From an uncultured Bacteroidota bacterium (GTDB lineage Bacteria; Bacteroidota; Bacteroidia; Bacteroidales; GWA2-32-17), in NCBI GenBank assembly GCA_903872185.1, contig CAIQJL010000375.1, positions 1 through 61,359 of the forward strand: a stretch of 61,359 nucleotides of DNA, read 5' to 3'. The position numbers were made by a program, and so were the translations under genes. The stretch's first letter is position 1, and every line of letters starts with the position of its first letter. This document shows, piece by piece, positions 1 through 9,742 of the stretch. The notes beneath the pieces are model-generated. The model saw only the letters and a program-made list of their open reading frames with translations, was not told where the DNA came from and ran no database searches.

Positions 1-6
1 AAATTT

Positions 7-249
7 CTAAAGCCATTTTTTATGCTTTTTTGAAACTTCTGAATGTTTGATTAAGTTTTCGTCATTATGGCTTTCTTTTTCAATAAGAATTAATTCTTCT
101 TGTTCTTCTTTAGTCAACCTAGACCACAATTGATTATTTTTAGCTTCTTTTGCCTTTAAAAGCAATTCATAAAATTTATATAAAACGCTCTCGTTGTTGA
201 AAGTATCTATTAATTTATGAAAATTAGTTTTTAGTTCTATCGTGCTCAT
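7..249 (-). CDS. Small antitoxin-like protein (type II TA candidate)
   Basis: An 80-residue, charged, mostly helical protein with an ATG start. It is rich in Lys and Glu, has no signal peptide or membrane segment, and ends in a basic helix (SKKHKKWL). Size, composition and the C-terminal Trp resemble the small antitoxin partners of RelE/ParE toxins in Bacteroidota, where the toxin gene follows directly. The gene runs towards the window edge, so a toxin would lie just outside and cannot be seen. The antitoxin call is an inference from general resemblance; no DNA-binding motif is clear. Confidence 0.45.
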   Translation of the reverse strand: MSTIELKTNFHKLIDTFNNESVLYKFYELLLKAKEAKNNQLWSRLTKEEQEELILIEKESHNDENLIKHSEVSKKHKKWL

Positions 250-392
250 AATAGTTATTTTTTACAAATTTAATGAATTTAATAGCTTTTTGCAATTATT
301 TTTTAAGTGTCAAAATGAAAGTACTTTAATGAAGGTTTTCTTTCCCACTTATATTTGCTAACTAGTAACTATGTATAATTACATCATCAAAA

Positions 393-1004
393 TTACTTTA
401 TCAAAAAATCCATCATTTTTTTATCTTCAATAAAAGCTTGAAGTCTGTCGCCAATTTTAACCGGACCAACACCAGAAGGAGTTCCTGTATAAATTAGATC
501 ACCTGTTTTTAATGTAACAAATTGCGATATATATTCAATTACAGAGTCTATATGAAAAATCATATCTGAAGTATTTCCTTTTTGCACTACCTCATCATTT
601 TTTAATAACGAAAAATTCAAATTTTCTAAATTTTTAATATCTGCTTTAGGAATAAAACGAGATATGGCTGCAGAATTATCAAATGCTTTACTTATTTCCC
701 AAGGCAAACCTTTGGTTCTGCATTTTTCTTGCAGGTCGCGGGCAGTAAAATCGATTCCAATAGCAATACTATCGTAATATCTATGAGCAAACTTTTTAGA
801 TATTGATTTTCCAACTTTATTAATTTTAAAAACTATTTCGACTTCGTAATGTAAGTTTTTAGAAAAAGAAGGGATAAAAAAAGGCTTGTTGTTACGTAAC
901 AATGCACAATCGGGCTTAAAAAATATTATAGGCTCAGTTGGAACTTCATTCTTAAGTTCTTTGGCATGTTCGGTGTAATTACGACCTACACAAATAATTT
1001 TCAT
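393..1004 (-). CDS. Fumarylacetoacetate hydrolase (FAH) family protein
   Basis: A 203-residue single-domain member of the FAH superfamily, whose metal-dependent enzymes cleave or isomerise C-C bonds in acylpyruvates and 2-oxo acids. The metal site is visible as E54 and E56 (HYEVE) plus D85 (GIDFTARD), and the family signature YTGTPSGVGP lies near residues 170-180. The length matches the short YcgM/FAHD1 type, which often act as acylpyruvases or oxaloacetate decarboxylases. Its start lies 4 bases after the stop of the exonuclease gene, so the two are probably co-transcribed. The true substrate cannot be told from sequence. Confidence 0.85.
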   Translation of the reverse strand: MKIICVGRNYTEHAKELKNEVPTEPIIFFKPDCALLRNNKPFFIPSFSKNLHYEVEIVFKINKVGKSISKKFAHRYYDSIAIGIDFTARDLQEKCRTKGLPWEISKAFDNSAAISRFIPKADIKNLENLNFSLLKNDEVVQKGNTSDMIFHIDSVIEYISQFVTLKTGDLIYTGTPSGVGPVKIGDRLQAFIEDKKMMDFLIK

Positions 1005-1008
1005 AGTA

Positions 1009-1776
1009 TTATTTACTTTTCATTCTTAATTTAATCTCTGTTAAAACCTTTTTTGTATAAAGGGGAAACTGACTATTTAACATCCAGCTATAATAACCCG
1101 GATCTTTAACAAAAACATCTTCTACAGCCATGCCTTTGTACTTTCCAAAATTAAAAACTTCAACATCTTTATCGTTATAAATAATTTGTCCTGCCAAATC
1201 AACAGTTCTGTTTTGCGATGAAAACTCGCTAAGTTCAGGAATAGTTTTAGGCATATCAGGATACACGTCAAACTGAGCTTTTAGAATCTCATATGTAGCA
1301 AGAGTGTCTGCCTTTGAGCTATGGGCGTCAATCAATTCTTTTTTGCAATAGAACTTATATGCAGCAGCTAAATTTCGTTGTTCCATTTTATGAAAAATAA
1401 CTTGGACATCAACAAATTTTCTATTACGCATATCAAAATCAACTTCCGCACGAAGGAATTCTTCAGCCAACAATGGGATATCAAATTTATTAGAATTAAA
1501 TCCAGCTATATCAGCACCTTCAAAAACCGAAGCCACATTTTTTGCAATTTCTTTAAACGTTGGCTTATCTTTTACATCTTCATCAGATATACCATGAATA
1601 TCTGAAGCAAACTTAGGAATTGGGATTGTTGGATTAACAAGAAATGTTTTTTCAGTTTCTTTTCCATTAGTTTCAATTCTAATAAGTGTTAATTCAACTA
1701 TTCTATCCGTTGTTATATTTATGCCAGTGGTTTCCAAATCGAAAATAACCATTGGACGTTTTAAACTTAATTCCAT
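1009..1776 (-). CDS. DnaQ-like DEDDh 3'-5' exonuclease
   Basis: A 255-residue protein with the three exonuclease motifs of the DEDDh family: Exo I FDLETTG (D13, E15), Exo II around FNSNKFDIPLL, and Exo III HSSKADTLATYEIL with the catalytic His and Asp. Residues from about 200 onward (FGKYKGM, then DPGYYSWML) form a small DUF3820-like tail common in Bacteroidota homologues, perhaps for substrate or clamp binding. It probably acts as a polymerase III epsilon-like proofreading or repair exonuclease. It sits between the PD40 envelope genes and the FAH gene with very short gaps on both sides, suggesting one operon. Confidence 0.9.
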   Translation of the reverse strand: MELSLKRPMVIFDLETTGINITTDRIVELTLIRIETNGKETEKTFLVNPTIPIPKFASDIHGISDEDVKDKPTFKEIAKNVASVFEGADIAGFNSNKFDIPLLAEEFLRAEVDFDMRNRKFVDVQVIFHKMEQRNLAAAYKFYCKKELIDAHSSKADTLATYEILKAQFDVYPDMPKTIPELSEFSSQNRTVDLAGQIIYNDKDVEVFNFGKYKGMAVEDVFVKDPGYYSWMLNSQFPLYTKKVLTEIKLRMKSK

Positions 1777-1784
1777 TAAATTCT

Positions 1785-3347
1785 TTATTTTTTCTTAAGG
1801 TAAATATTTCTGGGCACTAAAACTTGCAAAGGTTGTTCATCTCTAATAAGTATCTCTTTTTCATATTTAATATACGCCTTACCAACAATTTCTAAATTCC
1901 AGTCCCCTGGCGGTAAAGCTATAGTATATTTGCCATTTCTGCTAGGTTGGTAAGTTGCAAAAACATCATTATTTTTCTCTTTGTTATAAACCTTAATAGT
2001 TAAAATAGAATCTACTTTATTAAATGGAACAGCGGTTAATGAATCTCCTACAAATATTTTTCCAGTGTAAATAATATTTGTTTTTGGGATATCATTAAAT
2101 ATTACTCTGTAAATATCAAGCCCACCTAATCCAGTTGCCTCTAATTTACTAATATAACCATACCTTGCATTTGATGTTAAAGCAAGATTAAAGTTGTCAT
2201 ATGTATCATTAATTGGATACCCTAAATTTTTAGGCTCTGCCCATTTGTCTTCAATTAATCGACTTCTAAAAACATCATACCCACCCATTGAGTTATGGCC
2301 AGTTGAAGAAAAATATAATGTTGTTCCTTCTGCAGTTATATATGGGTAATTTTCGTCATTTACAGAATTAACTGGTTCGCCAAGATTAAAAGGAATACCC
2401 CAAGTTCCATCAGGTAATTTAATTGAGTAATAAATATCAAAACCACCTAAGCCACCTGGTCTATCGCTTGAAAAAAATAAAGTATCACCTGTTTGCGAAA
2501 CTGACGCACCAGCTTCTCCGAATTTTGAGTTAATATTTTTTCCAATATCGGCCAGCTCGTTATAACTTCCAGATTTATTTTTTTGAGAAAAATAAATTTC
2601 ATTTGGAGCGCTTAACCTATCAACATGAGCTAATATAAGAGAACCATCTTTATTTATACCTACAGCCTCAGCATTTTCATCAGTATTAATTTTAGAGCTA
2701 ATTGATTTTGCTTTTTGCCAAGAACCATCAATTTTATTACTTGTGTATACACCACGAATAAACTGCTGATATTCGTTATTGTATTTTCGTGCTGATGAAA
2801 AAACCATGAATGTTTCATCCTCAGTTATAAATGGGATATAATCATCTTGTGGAGAATTAACAGCCTCACCTAAATTAACAAAAGTTACTTTAAGTGGTTT
2901 TGAAACTAATGCTTTTGCATTACTACACATTTCCATAAACCTATCTAACTGGGCTAATTGTTCTGAATTTCTTGACTTTAAACCTAAATATTTTTTCGCA
3001 AATTCATTTGCTTTATCAAAATCATGACGATAGAAATATGCCTGTGCTAAATCGAATTGAATCGATTCAAAACTTGAACCTTTTGCACTATCAGCAAACA
3101 AAAGATAAGGAAGAGCATTTACTTTAGCATAATTTGTTTTAAGATAACAAAATCCAACTCTATAATTAACTTTTGGATCATCCTTATACTTTTTTATTAT
3201 TTTGAGATACTGCTTAAGTGCAACTTCATAATTTTCATCTTCAAAATTAGAATCAGCATCACCTAATACTTCTGCTTGTGAATATGAGGAAAAACTCATG
3301 ACTAGTATAAAAAATAATGTTGAGAAGAAGTAAATAATTCGTTTCAT
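1785..3347 (-). CDS. Secreted TPR / PD40 beta-propeller protein
   Basis: A 520-residue exported protein with an N-terminal signal peptide ending near SYSQA. Residues about 25-145 form TPR-like helices. Residues about 150-420 contain PD40 (WD40-like) blades with the recurring pattern of NLG, Y-P-x-I, LYFSS, G-G-x-D-x-[FY]. A carboxypeptidase-regulatory-like beta domain follows at about 425-515. This is the layout of the PorE/OmpA-type periplasmic proteins linked to T9SS and cell-envelope anchoring, but the C-terminal peptidoglycan-binding OmpA domain is absent. It is paralogous to the gene directly upstream (3372-4943), with which it is probably co-transcribed. Confidence 0.8.
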   Translation of the reverse strand: MKRIIYFFSTLFFILVMSFSSYSQAEVLGDADSNFEDENYEVALKQYLKIIKKYKDDPKVNYRVGFCYLKTNYAKVNALPYLLFADSAKGSSFESIQFDLAQAYFYRHDFDKANEFAKKYLGLKSRNSEQLAQLDRFMEMCSNAKALVSKPLKVTFVNLGEAVNSPQDDYIPFITEDETFMVFSSARKYNNEYQQFIRGVYTSNKIDGSWQKAKSISSKINTDENAEAVGINKDGSLILAHVDRLSAPNEIYFSQKNKSGSYNELADIGKNINSKFGEAGASVSQTGDTLFFSSDRPGGLGGFDIYYSIKLPDGTWGIPFNLGEPVNSVNDENYPYITAEGTTLYFSSTGHNSMGGYDVFRSRLIEDKWAEPKNLGYPINDTYDNFNLALTSNARYGYISKLEATGLGGLDIYRVIFNDIPKTNIIYTGKIFVGDSLTAVPFNKVDSILTIKVYNKEKNNDVFATYQPSRNGKYTIALPPGDWNLEIVGKAYIKYEKEILIRDEQPLQVLVPRNIYLKKK

Positions 3348-3371
3348 ATTTTTAAATTATTTAGCAATTTA

Positions 3372-4943
3372 CTATTTTTTTAAAGAAAGAGAAAATATTT
3401 TTTCGGTTTCTGGTTGATACAAATCACGGTCCAAAATTATAATATTTCCATTATATTCATTGTATCCGTGAGCTTGTATTATTAATTTATACTCTCCTAA
3501 AGGTAAGGCAGCAATAAAACGACCGAGACGGTTATTGTAAATATATTTACCAAATAGATTTTGCTTTAAATCATAAACTGAAATATCCAATTCTGCATTT
3601 TCTGAATTCCAATCTTCATTACCTTTTTCAGTTGCAACAACAATTTTACCTTTAACAACAGTCAATAATTCATCATTATCTTTAAATGTAACTCTGTATA
3701 TATCCTGACCACCCATACCTTCTTTTCTTATTGAAGAAACATATCCATAACGCCTATTTGATGAAAAGGAAATAGTTAAATCATCACCTGGTGTATTTAT
3801 TGGATACCCAAGATTTGTTGGCTTAGTCCATTCGCCAGTAATTTCATTTAAAAAAGTCACGAATAAATCATACCCACCCATACTATTGTGCCCTTTACTT
3901 GCAAAATATAAAGTTTTACCATCAGGAGAAATATTTGGGCAAGTTTCATCGTAAATCGTATTAATAACATCTCCTAAATTTTTTAAAGGACCCCATGTTC
4001 CATTTGGTAATTTTTTAACAACATAAATATCACTTTTACCTTTTCCTTCTTTATTTTCCTGAGAAATATACACAGTGTTATTATCTGATGAAATACATGC
4101 ACCATTAGATGATTTTATGGCTATTGGATGAAACCAATCATTAGCAGTTTCAAACTTAAATAATTTACTTTTTAGCAATGCCATATCTACTTCGCTATAC
4201 GATTTCTGAAAACTACCGCAAACAAAAAGTTTTTTACCATCATTACTTAAACCAACTGTTCTTTCGTTATCATTTGTATTAATGTATTGTAAAGGTTTTG
4301 AGAAGCTCCAGCTGTTTTTTTCAGGGTAACTTATATAAATATTCTGATCAAACATTTTTGTTCCTTCATCAAACTTTTTATCTGAAGTATAAACCAAAAA
4401 CTCTTCATTTTTTGGCACAAAAGGATTATAATCATTAGATGAAGAATTAATATTTGGGCCTAAATTATCAAAAGAAACGTTTACTGGTTTATTCATTAGC
4501 ACGATTGCAGACTCACACATCTCAACGTATCTCTTAGATTCTGTAATTTGTTCTTGTTTTAAATCAGGTGTTGTAATAAAAGTATTAAACATATCTATGG
4601 CATCCGTAAAAAGATATTGAGACATATATGTCATAGCAATCCAATAACTTACATCAGTTGGTGCTTTAGAATTTCCCATTAATGGTTCAAGTGCTTTTAA
4701 GGACTTAGTATTATCTAATCCAGCCATATAATTAGCAACGCCAAATCTATAACAATATACAGCATTATTTGGCATTAGGTTAATTAACCTTTCATATGAA
4801 GCTGCTGCTAATTTATAATTATTATTCTGCCAATCTTTTTCCGCTTGTTTATCTAAATCAGTACCTACTAAAACATTTGGCTGAGTATTTCCAACAAAAG
4901 TTAAAATAACAAGACCAAATAATAACAAGATAGTTGATTTCAT
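3372..4943 (-). CDS. Secreted TPR / PD40 beta-propeller protein (paralogue)
   Basis: A 523-residue exported protein with signal peptide, TPR-like region (about 30-150), PD40 blades (about 160-430, e.g. LYFASKGHNSMGGYDLF) and a C-terminal beta-sandwich. It has the same architecture and length as the downstream gene and clear local similarity to it, so the two look like a tandem duplication that has diverged. Like its neighbour it lacks an OmpA domain. The gap between the two is 24 bases. A role in the envelope or in T9SS-associated assembly is inferred from architecture only. Confidence 0.8.
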   Translation of the reverse strand: MKSTILLLFGLVILTFVGNTQPNVLVGTDLDKQAEKDWQNNNYKLAAASYERLINLMPNNAVYCYRFGVANYMAGLDNTKSLKALEPLMGNSKAPTDVSYWIAMTYMSQYLFTDAIDMFNTFITTPDLKQEQITESKRYVEMCESAIVLMNKPVNVSFDNLGPNINSSSNDYNPFVPKNEEFLVYTSDKKFDEGTKMFDQNIYISYPEKNSWSFSKPLQYINTNDNERTVGLSNDGKKLFVCGSFQKSYSEVDMALLKSKLFKFETANDWFHPIAIKSSNGACISSDNNTVYISQENKEGKGKSDIYVVKKLPNGTWGPLKNLGDVINTIYDETCPNISPDGKTLYFASKGHNSMGGYDLFVTFLNEITGEWTKPTNLGYPINTPGDDLTISFSSNRRYGYVSSIRKEGMGGQDIYRVTFKDNDELLTVVKGKIVVATEKGNEDWNSENAELDISVYDLKQNLFGKYIYNNRLGRFIAALPLGEYKLIIQAHGYNEYNGNIIILDRDLYQPETEKIFSLSLKK

Positions 4944-4961
4944 AGTCTTAATATTAAAAAA

Positions 4962-4986
4962 AAAGGAAACCTTAACGGTTTCCTTT
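4962..4986 (-). terminator. Intrinsic terminator downstream of dnaN
   Basis: A perfect 10-bp stem, AAAGGAAACC / GGTTTCCTTT, with a 5-base loop, followed on the minus strand by a run of nine T. It starts 20 bases beyond the dnaN stop and separates dnaN from the TPR/PD40 genes. Confidence 0.85.
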
Positions 4987-5005
4987 AATATATTTAAAAT
5001 TCAGA

Positions 5006-6142
5006 TTAAATACTTTCATTTAACATCATTGGCATAAGCAACATTAAAACCTCTTCATCTTTATTATCAACTTCTGATGGAAGAATAATTCCTGCACGAG
5101 TAGGATCGGATAATTCAAATCGAACTTCATTTGCAGAAAGATTTAACAATATTTCCATTAGAAATACCGATTTAAAACCAATTTCCATTGTATCACCTTC
5201 AAAATTACAAGAAATTCTTTCTACAGCTGAAATTGCAAAATCAATATCCTGAGCAGAAATAGTAAGCTGATTACCTGTAATTTGCAATCTAACTAAATTT
5301 GTAGCCTGATTTGAAAAAACGCTTACACGTTTTAAACTGTTGATTAACTCAACTCTATCTACAGTTAATTTATTAGGATTATCAACTGGAATAACAGAAT
5401 TATATGCAGGATAATTACCATCAACAAGACGACAGATTAATTTATTTGTACCGATAGTAAAGAATGCATTTTTATCATCAAACTCTAAAACTATATCGTT
5501 AGTTCCTTTAATTAATAAATTTTTAAGTAATGAAGCTGGTTTTTTAGGAAGAATAAAAGATGAAGCAACATCAGTTTTAACATCAAATCTTTTATATCTA
5601 ACTAATTTATGAGCATCAGATGCAACAAAGCGCATTTCCTCAGCAGAGATTTCAATAAAAACACCATTCATTACAGGACGCAACTCATCATCAGCTGTAG
5701 CAAACAAAGTTTTATTTATTCCATTTAAAACCAAATCAGTTTTTAAGGTAATTTCTGACCCTTTTGCTTTCTTAAACGTTGGCAACTTTGGGAAATCATT
5801 ACCATCCTGACCAATTAACGAAAACTTACCATTTTGTGATAAAACATCTACATTAAAAGTTTCAGTATTAATATTAAATGTAAGTGGCTGTTCTGCAAAT
5901 TCTTTTAATATGTCAAGTAAACGTTTTGCTTCAATTGCAATAACTCCTTCTCCTTCAACATTTGACAATTCCAAACCAGTTATTAGCGTTGATTCAAGAT
6001 CAGATGCAGTAACTTTTAAGTTTTTACCATCAACATTAAACAAAAAATTATCAAGAATAGGCAAAGAATTTTTTGAACTAATAACTTGCTTAATCGACTG
6101 CAAATGAGCAAATAACTCCGAACTAGATATTACAAAATTCAT
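5006..6142 (-). CDS. dnaN: DNA polymerase III sliding clamp (beta subunit)
   Basis: A 378-residue protein matching the three-domain bacterial beta clamp in length and layout. It begins MNFVISSSELFAHLQ, contains AIEAKRLLDILKEF and KPASLLKNLL, and ends with LLMPMM-LNESI, the conserved C-terminal rim that contributes to the hydrophobic binding pocket for clamp partners. It encircles DNA and tethers the replicative polymerase. It follows gldF-gldG-DUF4340, with a 101-base gap containing its own promoter candidate and a strong terminator after it, so it is probably a monocistronic unit. Confidence 0.97.
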   Translation of the reverse strand: MNFVISSSELFAHLQSIKQVISSKNSLPILDNFLFNVDGKNLKVTASDLESTLITGLELSNVEGEGVIAIEAKRLLDILKEFAEQPLTFNINTETFNVDVLSQNGKFSLIGQDGNDFPKLPTFKKAKGSEITLKTDLVLNGINKTLFATADDELRPVMNGVFIEISAEEMRFVASDAHKLVRYKRFDVKTDVASSFILPKKPASLLKNLLIKGTNDIVLEFDDKNAFFTIGTNKLICRLVDGNYPAYNSVIPVDNPNKLTVDRVELINSLKRVSVFSNQATNLVRLQITGNQLTISAQDIDFAISAVERISCNFEGDTMEIGFKSVFLMEILLNLSANEVRFELSDPTRAGIILPSEVDNKDEEVLMLLMPMMLNESI

Positions 6143-6168
6143 TTCTTTTTATTTTATTTTAATTGTAC

Positions 6169-6196
6169 CAAAATTAATAATTGTAAAGATAACAAA
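6169..6196 (-). promoter_or_regulatory. Bacteroidota-type promoter for dnaN
   Basis: On the minus strand, TAATTTTG (6169-6176) matches the -7 element TAnnTTTG. TTTG (6193-6196) lies 16 bases upstream of it and fits the -33 element. The -7 box ends 26 bases before the dnaN ATG. Confidence 0.6.
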
Positions 6197-6243
6197 GGCT
6201 ATAATTGCCATTAAATATTAACATTGAATTTATTTTATCAACA

Positions 6244-7254
6244 TTAAGACGGTGATTTTTGGAAAAAATAAGATATTTCTTTCATTAATGGATCAAACAC
6301 AAAATACTGACAAACTACAACTTGCTTGTCACCTTTTAAAACTCCATACATTGCATTTGGATCGTTAGGAATTGTTTTTCCATCCTCACCTACTGATCTC
6401 GAAAAATTTGGTCGGGTATATAATTTCAATGTATTAACCTCACCATTTCTGTCAGTAATAGAGATAACTGCTAATGGTTTTACCCTTATTAAAGAATCTA
6501 AACGACTCTGTGAGAAAAAATTACTTACATAAGATTCACATCTAACTTTTTTAAAACTTCCTATAAATTCCTTAACAACTAACGGGTTAAATGCAGAAAT
6601 CTCTTTTTTGTTAATATCTTGTATTCTAAAAACATTATCACCATCATTATAAACGGTAAATGCCTTGTCAGGTGCGACTTGTAAATTAACTGATATAGAT
6701 GCTATATTTTTAAATGAATACAAAAATATTGAATTATCGCGCCATAAACTTTCATCAACAAAATACCTTGTAGAAAGATAGCCAACGAAACCAGATTTAT
6801 GAGTAATAAAAGGCATTGAAGATTTATCTAAAATCATATAAGTTCCTGCCTGATCAGAAGTAGATTCTCCAACGTAATAGACTTTAGCCAAAGTTTCTCC
6901 TTTATATATTTCAACCTTTACTGACTTTGTAGCTAATCGCTTAATAACATTATCAAACGCTTTTTTAGACACATAATTTTTAACCTCAACACTTGCAATT
7001 GTTTCGAGTAAAAGTCCTATTGCATCTGGGCGGGCAATATACTTATTATTTAGTTTCCAATAACCATTTTCGCGAGTAAGAAGAACTTGATTATTTTTTT
7101 TATCAACCATAAATATTTTAGTAACCGAAGCAGTATCTTTTACTGCAAAATCACTTAACTCCTTTTTAACCGTTCCGTTATCTCTTGTAAAATAGACTAT
7201 TGCAGCAACTATTACAAAAATTAATAATATAATTAACACTAACTTGTTCTTCAT
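6244..7254 (-). CDS. DUF4340 domain protein, GldG partner
   Basis: A 336-residue protein with one N-terminal membrane anchor (about residues 4-23) and a large extracytoplasmic beta-rich region containing DUF4340-type segments such as VLLTRENGYWKLN and LLETIASVEVKNYVS. In many bacteria this domain is encoded directly after the auxiliary ABC components related to GldG, and here it begins 2 bases after the gldG stop. It probably assists the GldF/GldG transporter in the periplasm. Its molecular role is not established. Confidence 0.85.
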   Translation of the reverse strand: MKNKLVLIILLIFVIVAAIVYFTRDNGTVKKELSDFAVKDTASVTKIFMVDKKNNQVLLTRENGYWKLNNKYIARPDAIGLLLETIASVEVKNYVSKKAFDNVIKRLATKSVKVEIYKGETLAKVYYVGESTSDQAGTYMILDKSSMPFITHKSGFVGYLSTRYFVDESLWRDNSIFLYSFKNIASISVNLQVAPDKAFTVYNDGDNVFRIQDINKKEISAFNPLVVKEFIGSFKKVRCESYVSNFFSQSRLDSLIRVKPLAVISITDRNGEVNTLKLYTRPNFSRSVGEDGKTIPNDPNAMYGVLKGDKQVVVCQYFVFDPLMKEISYFFQKSPS

Positions 7255-7256
7255 TA

Positions 7257-9017
7257 TTATGCGGTAGTTTTTGTGTATTTACGTTTTCTTAATATAGTAA
7301 TAACAACACCTAAAATTATAATTAAAATTATTGGGAATATTGTATTAACAACTTGCCATAATGTGCGATCATCTTCAATTTTAGTTTTATTTAATAATCT
7401 TAATTTAATCTCACGAGTTCGAAGATTCATAAATCCTGATTCATCAAGCATGTAATTAATAACATTAAGCATGAATTCTTTATTTCCAAAAGTATCGCCA
7501 GTGTAACGATCAAACCCCAAAGGATATGGATTAGAGGTAAATCCGATTTTTTTAACCTGATTTCTAATCAAATCACCATCACCGATAACTGCCATTTTTG
7601 TAGGAATTCCCTGATTTTTAAATACCATTTCGCGACTATCGGTAATTTCAGGTGCAAGTCTGTTATTAAAGACACTAGAAAATTTTCCTTCTAACAAAAC
7701 AGCAACTGGTAAAAACGATTTGGCAAAATCGGCTGGATTAAGCTTTACCCTTACTAATTCCCATCCAATACGAACAGGAGCGTTCATAACTCTTGAATAT
7801 TGTGACGATGTTAATAAAACTGTTTTTTTAACAGTGGGATCTTCACCAACAAAATCTACAGTATTAACAAATAATCCTTTAACAAGATTAATATTTCTTC
7901 CGATAGGATGTGAAGATTGAGGTTGAAGTAGAGGAAAATAAATCCATGGTTTTGGATCAAACTTAGGCTTAGCCCCAGCAACTGCAGTATTAAGTGGGAT
8001 TACAGCAGATTGCACATCTTGAATTAAATTCGGATTTACACGAACTCCATAATGAAATAGTTGGTCATTTATATTTAATTCTCTAATGGTAGCTAAATAT
8101 GGAAGGCTATCAATTTCGGCATTTACCTGATCAAGCATCCAAATAACTTTACCTCCTAACATTATAAATTGATCGATTAAATATTTATCCTGTTCTTTAA
8201 AAACTGAATCAGGCTTTGCTATAATAATCATATCAAATTTGTTATGAACACGAACTCCAGAAGAATCTTCAATACGTTCTGACAATGCATTTACTTTTCC
8301 ATCAATCTTAACTCTATCAACAGTATAATATTCTGATAAAGATGTTGAAATATCTTCAACTTCGGGAGCTTCAAGTTCTCCATGTCCATATATAAATGCT
8401 ATTTTTTGCCCAAACTCATTTTTTAGTTTTCTGACAGCACTCATAATCGAAAACTCAATTTCTTCTATAGATCCATTTATATTTTGTTCTTCGCTTTGAT
8501 TAAGACTTCCCGTTAAAAAATTTACAGGTGCTTCAACATTTTTATATGAAACTAATGCGCCTGGGAAAATAACTTTTTGTGATTCGGTACCTTCTTTGTC
8601 CTTTTCCTGCAAGTTTATTGGCGTTAATCTTTTGTTATAAAGTTCACGATAAACTTCATTTCTATCTTTCACATCAGAGTTATCAGAAGGATTAATAAAC
8701 TCATATTGCACATTATCGCCACCATATACTCTAAATTCATCAAGCATTTCTTTAACACCGTTCTGAAGTCTTTTATATCCTATTGGTAAATCACCTGTTA
8801 AATATACCTTAACATAAATTACATCTTCGAGTTCTTTAAGCATTTTAACAGAAGATGGAGCAAGAGTATAACGCTTTTCAGTAGTTAAATCGAGGCGGGT
8901 AAAGAAAAATGATGAAATATAATTAGCCAAAACAATAATGACTATAATCATTGCCAAATCAGTAAAAGTCTTCCTTTTAAAAGATTTTCTGTTTTTATTT
9001 TTTCCTGTTACTTCCAT
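7257..9017 (-). CDS. gldG: Gliding motility-associated ABC transporter auxiliary protein GldG
   Basis: A 586-residue protein with a membrane helix at about residues 20-42 and another near the C terminus (about 555-578), enclosing a large periplasmic ABC_transp_aux domain. Features typical of GldG include LTTEKRYTLAPSSVKMLKEL, FIYGHGELEAPE and the late segment LNVINYMLDESGFMNLRTREI. It starts inside the last codons of gldF (10-base overlap), indicating translational coupling. The GldF/GldG complex is needed for gliding in flavobacteria, but the genes are also present in non-gliding Bacteroidota. Confidence 0.92.
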   Translation of the reverse strand: MEVTGKNKNRKSFKRKTFTDLAMIIVIIVLANYISSFFFTRLDLTTEKRYTLAPSSVKMLKELEDVIYVKVYLTGDLPIGYKRLQNGVKEMLDEFRVYGGDNVQYEFINPSDNSDVKDRNEVYRELYNKRLTPINLQEKDKEGTESQKVIFPGALVSYKNVEAPVNFLTGSLNQSEEQNINGSIEEIEFSIMSAVRKLKNEFGQKIAFIYGHGELEAPEVEDISTSLSEYYTVDRVKIDGKVNALSERIEDSSGVRVHNKFDMIIIAKPDSVFKEQDKYLIDQFIMLGGKVIWMLDQVNAEIDSLPYLATIRELNINDQLFHYGVRVNPNLIQDVQSAVIPLNTAVAGAKPKFDPKPWIYFPLLQPQSSHPIGRNINLVKGLFVNTVDFVGEDPTVKKTVLLTSSQYSRVMNAPVRIGWELVRVKLNPADFAKSFLPVAVLLEGKFSSVFNNRLAPEITDSREMVFKNQGIPTKMAVIGDGDLIRNQVKKIGFTSNPYPLGFDRYTGDTFGNKEFMLNVINYMLDESGFMNLRTREIKLRLLNKTKIEDDRTLWQVVNTIFPIILIIILGVVITILRKRKYTKTTA

Positions 9018-9742
9018 TTTCTGCTTGTTAAAACGGTTTTTGAAAAGAACAAGAAAACTGCAATAATACTGATGAAATAAACAATATCCCGCGAATCAAC
9101 AACACCACGACTAATTGAACGATAATGATCATTGATACCAAGACTGACAACTATTGAATCAAAGCTTTTTAAAATAGGAAGAGATGAAATCGCATCAAAA
9201 CCGAAATAAAAAATAAAACAGAAAACCATGGATAATATAAATGCCACTATTTGATTATCAGTAATTGATGAAGCCAATAAACCTATTGAAACATAAATAC
9301 CTGCGAGAAAAAACAATCCAATATAAGATCCCATTATGCCACCTGAATCTAAATTCCCAATTGGGCTTCCTAAAAGATAAACGCTTATGTAATAAGTTAC
9401 TGTAGGTAACAAAGAAAGAAAAACAAGAAAAAGGCCAGAAAGAAATTTTGCAAAAACGATAGTAAAATCAGATAATGGTCTTGTTAGAAGTAATTCCATA
9501 GTACCTGTTTTCTTTTCTTCACTAAATAGTCGCATTGTTACAGCAGGTACAAGAAATAAAAACACCCATGGAGAAATAACAAATAATGTATCAAGGTTTG
9601 CATATCCCCCATCAAGAATATTAAATCCACCAGGGAATATCCACATAAACATGCTATTTATCAGCAAAAAAACAACAATTACAATATATCCGGTAATTGA
9701 TGAAAAAAAGTTTCCTATTTCTTTCCTGAAGAGTACAATCAC
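9008..9742 (-). CDS. gldF: ABC transporter permease GldF
   Basis: A 244-residue ABC-2 type permease with six predicted membrane helices. The N-terminal LFRKEIGNFFSSITGYIVI and the cytoplasmic segment TMRLFSEEKKTGTMELLLTR are characteristic of GldF. The start is a GTG (9740-9742); no better ATG lies upstream. It is the first gene of the unit gldF-gldG-DUF4340. The ATPase gldA is not in this window and, as usual for the family, is probably elsewhere. Confidence 0.93.
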   Translation of the reverse strand: MIVLFRKEIGNFFSSITGYIVIVVFLLINSMFMWIFPGGFNILDGGYANLDTLFVISPWVFLFLVPAVTMRLFSEEKKTGTMELLLTRPLSDFTIVFAKFLSGLFLVFLSLLPTVTYYISVYLLGSPIGNLDSGGIMGSYIGLFFLAGIYVSIGLLASSITDNQIVAFILSMVFCFIFYFGFDAISSLPILKSFDSIVVSLGINDHYRSISRGVVDSRDIVYFISIIAVFLFFSKTVLTSRKWK

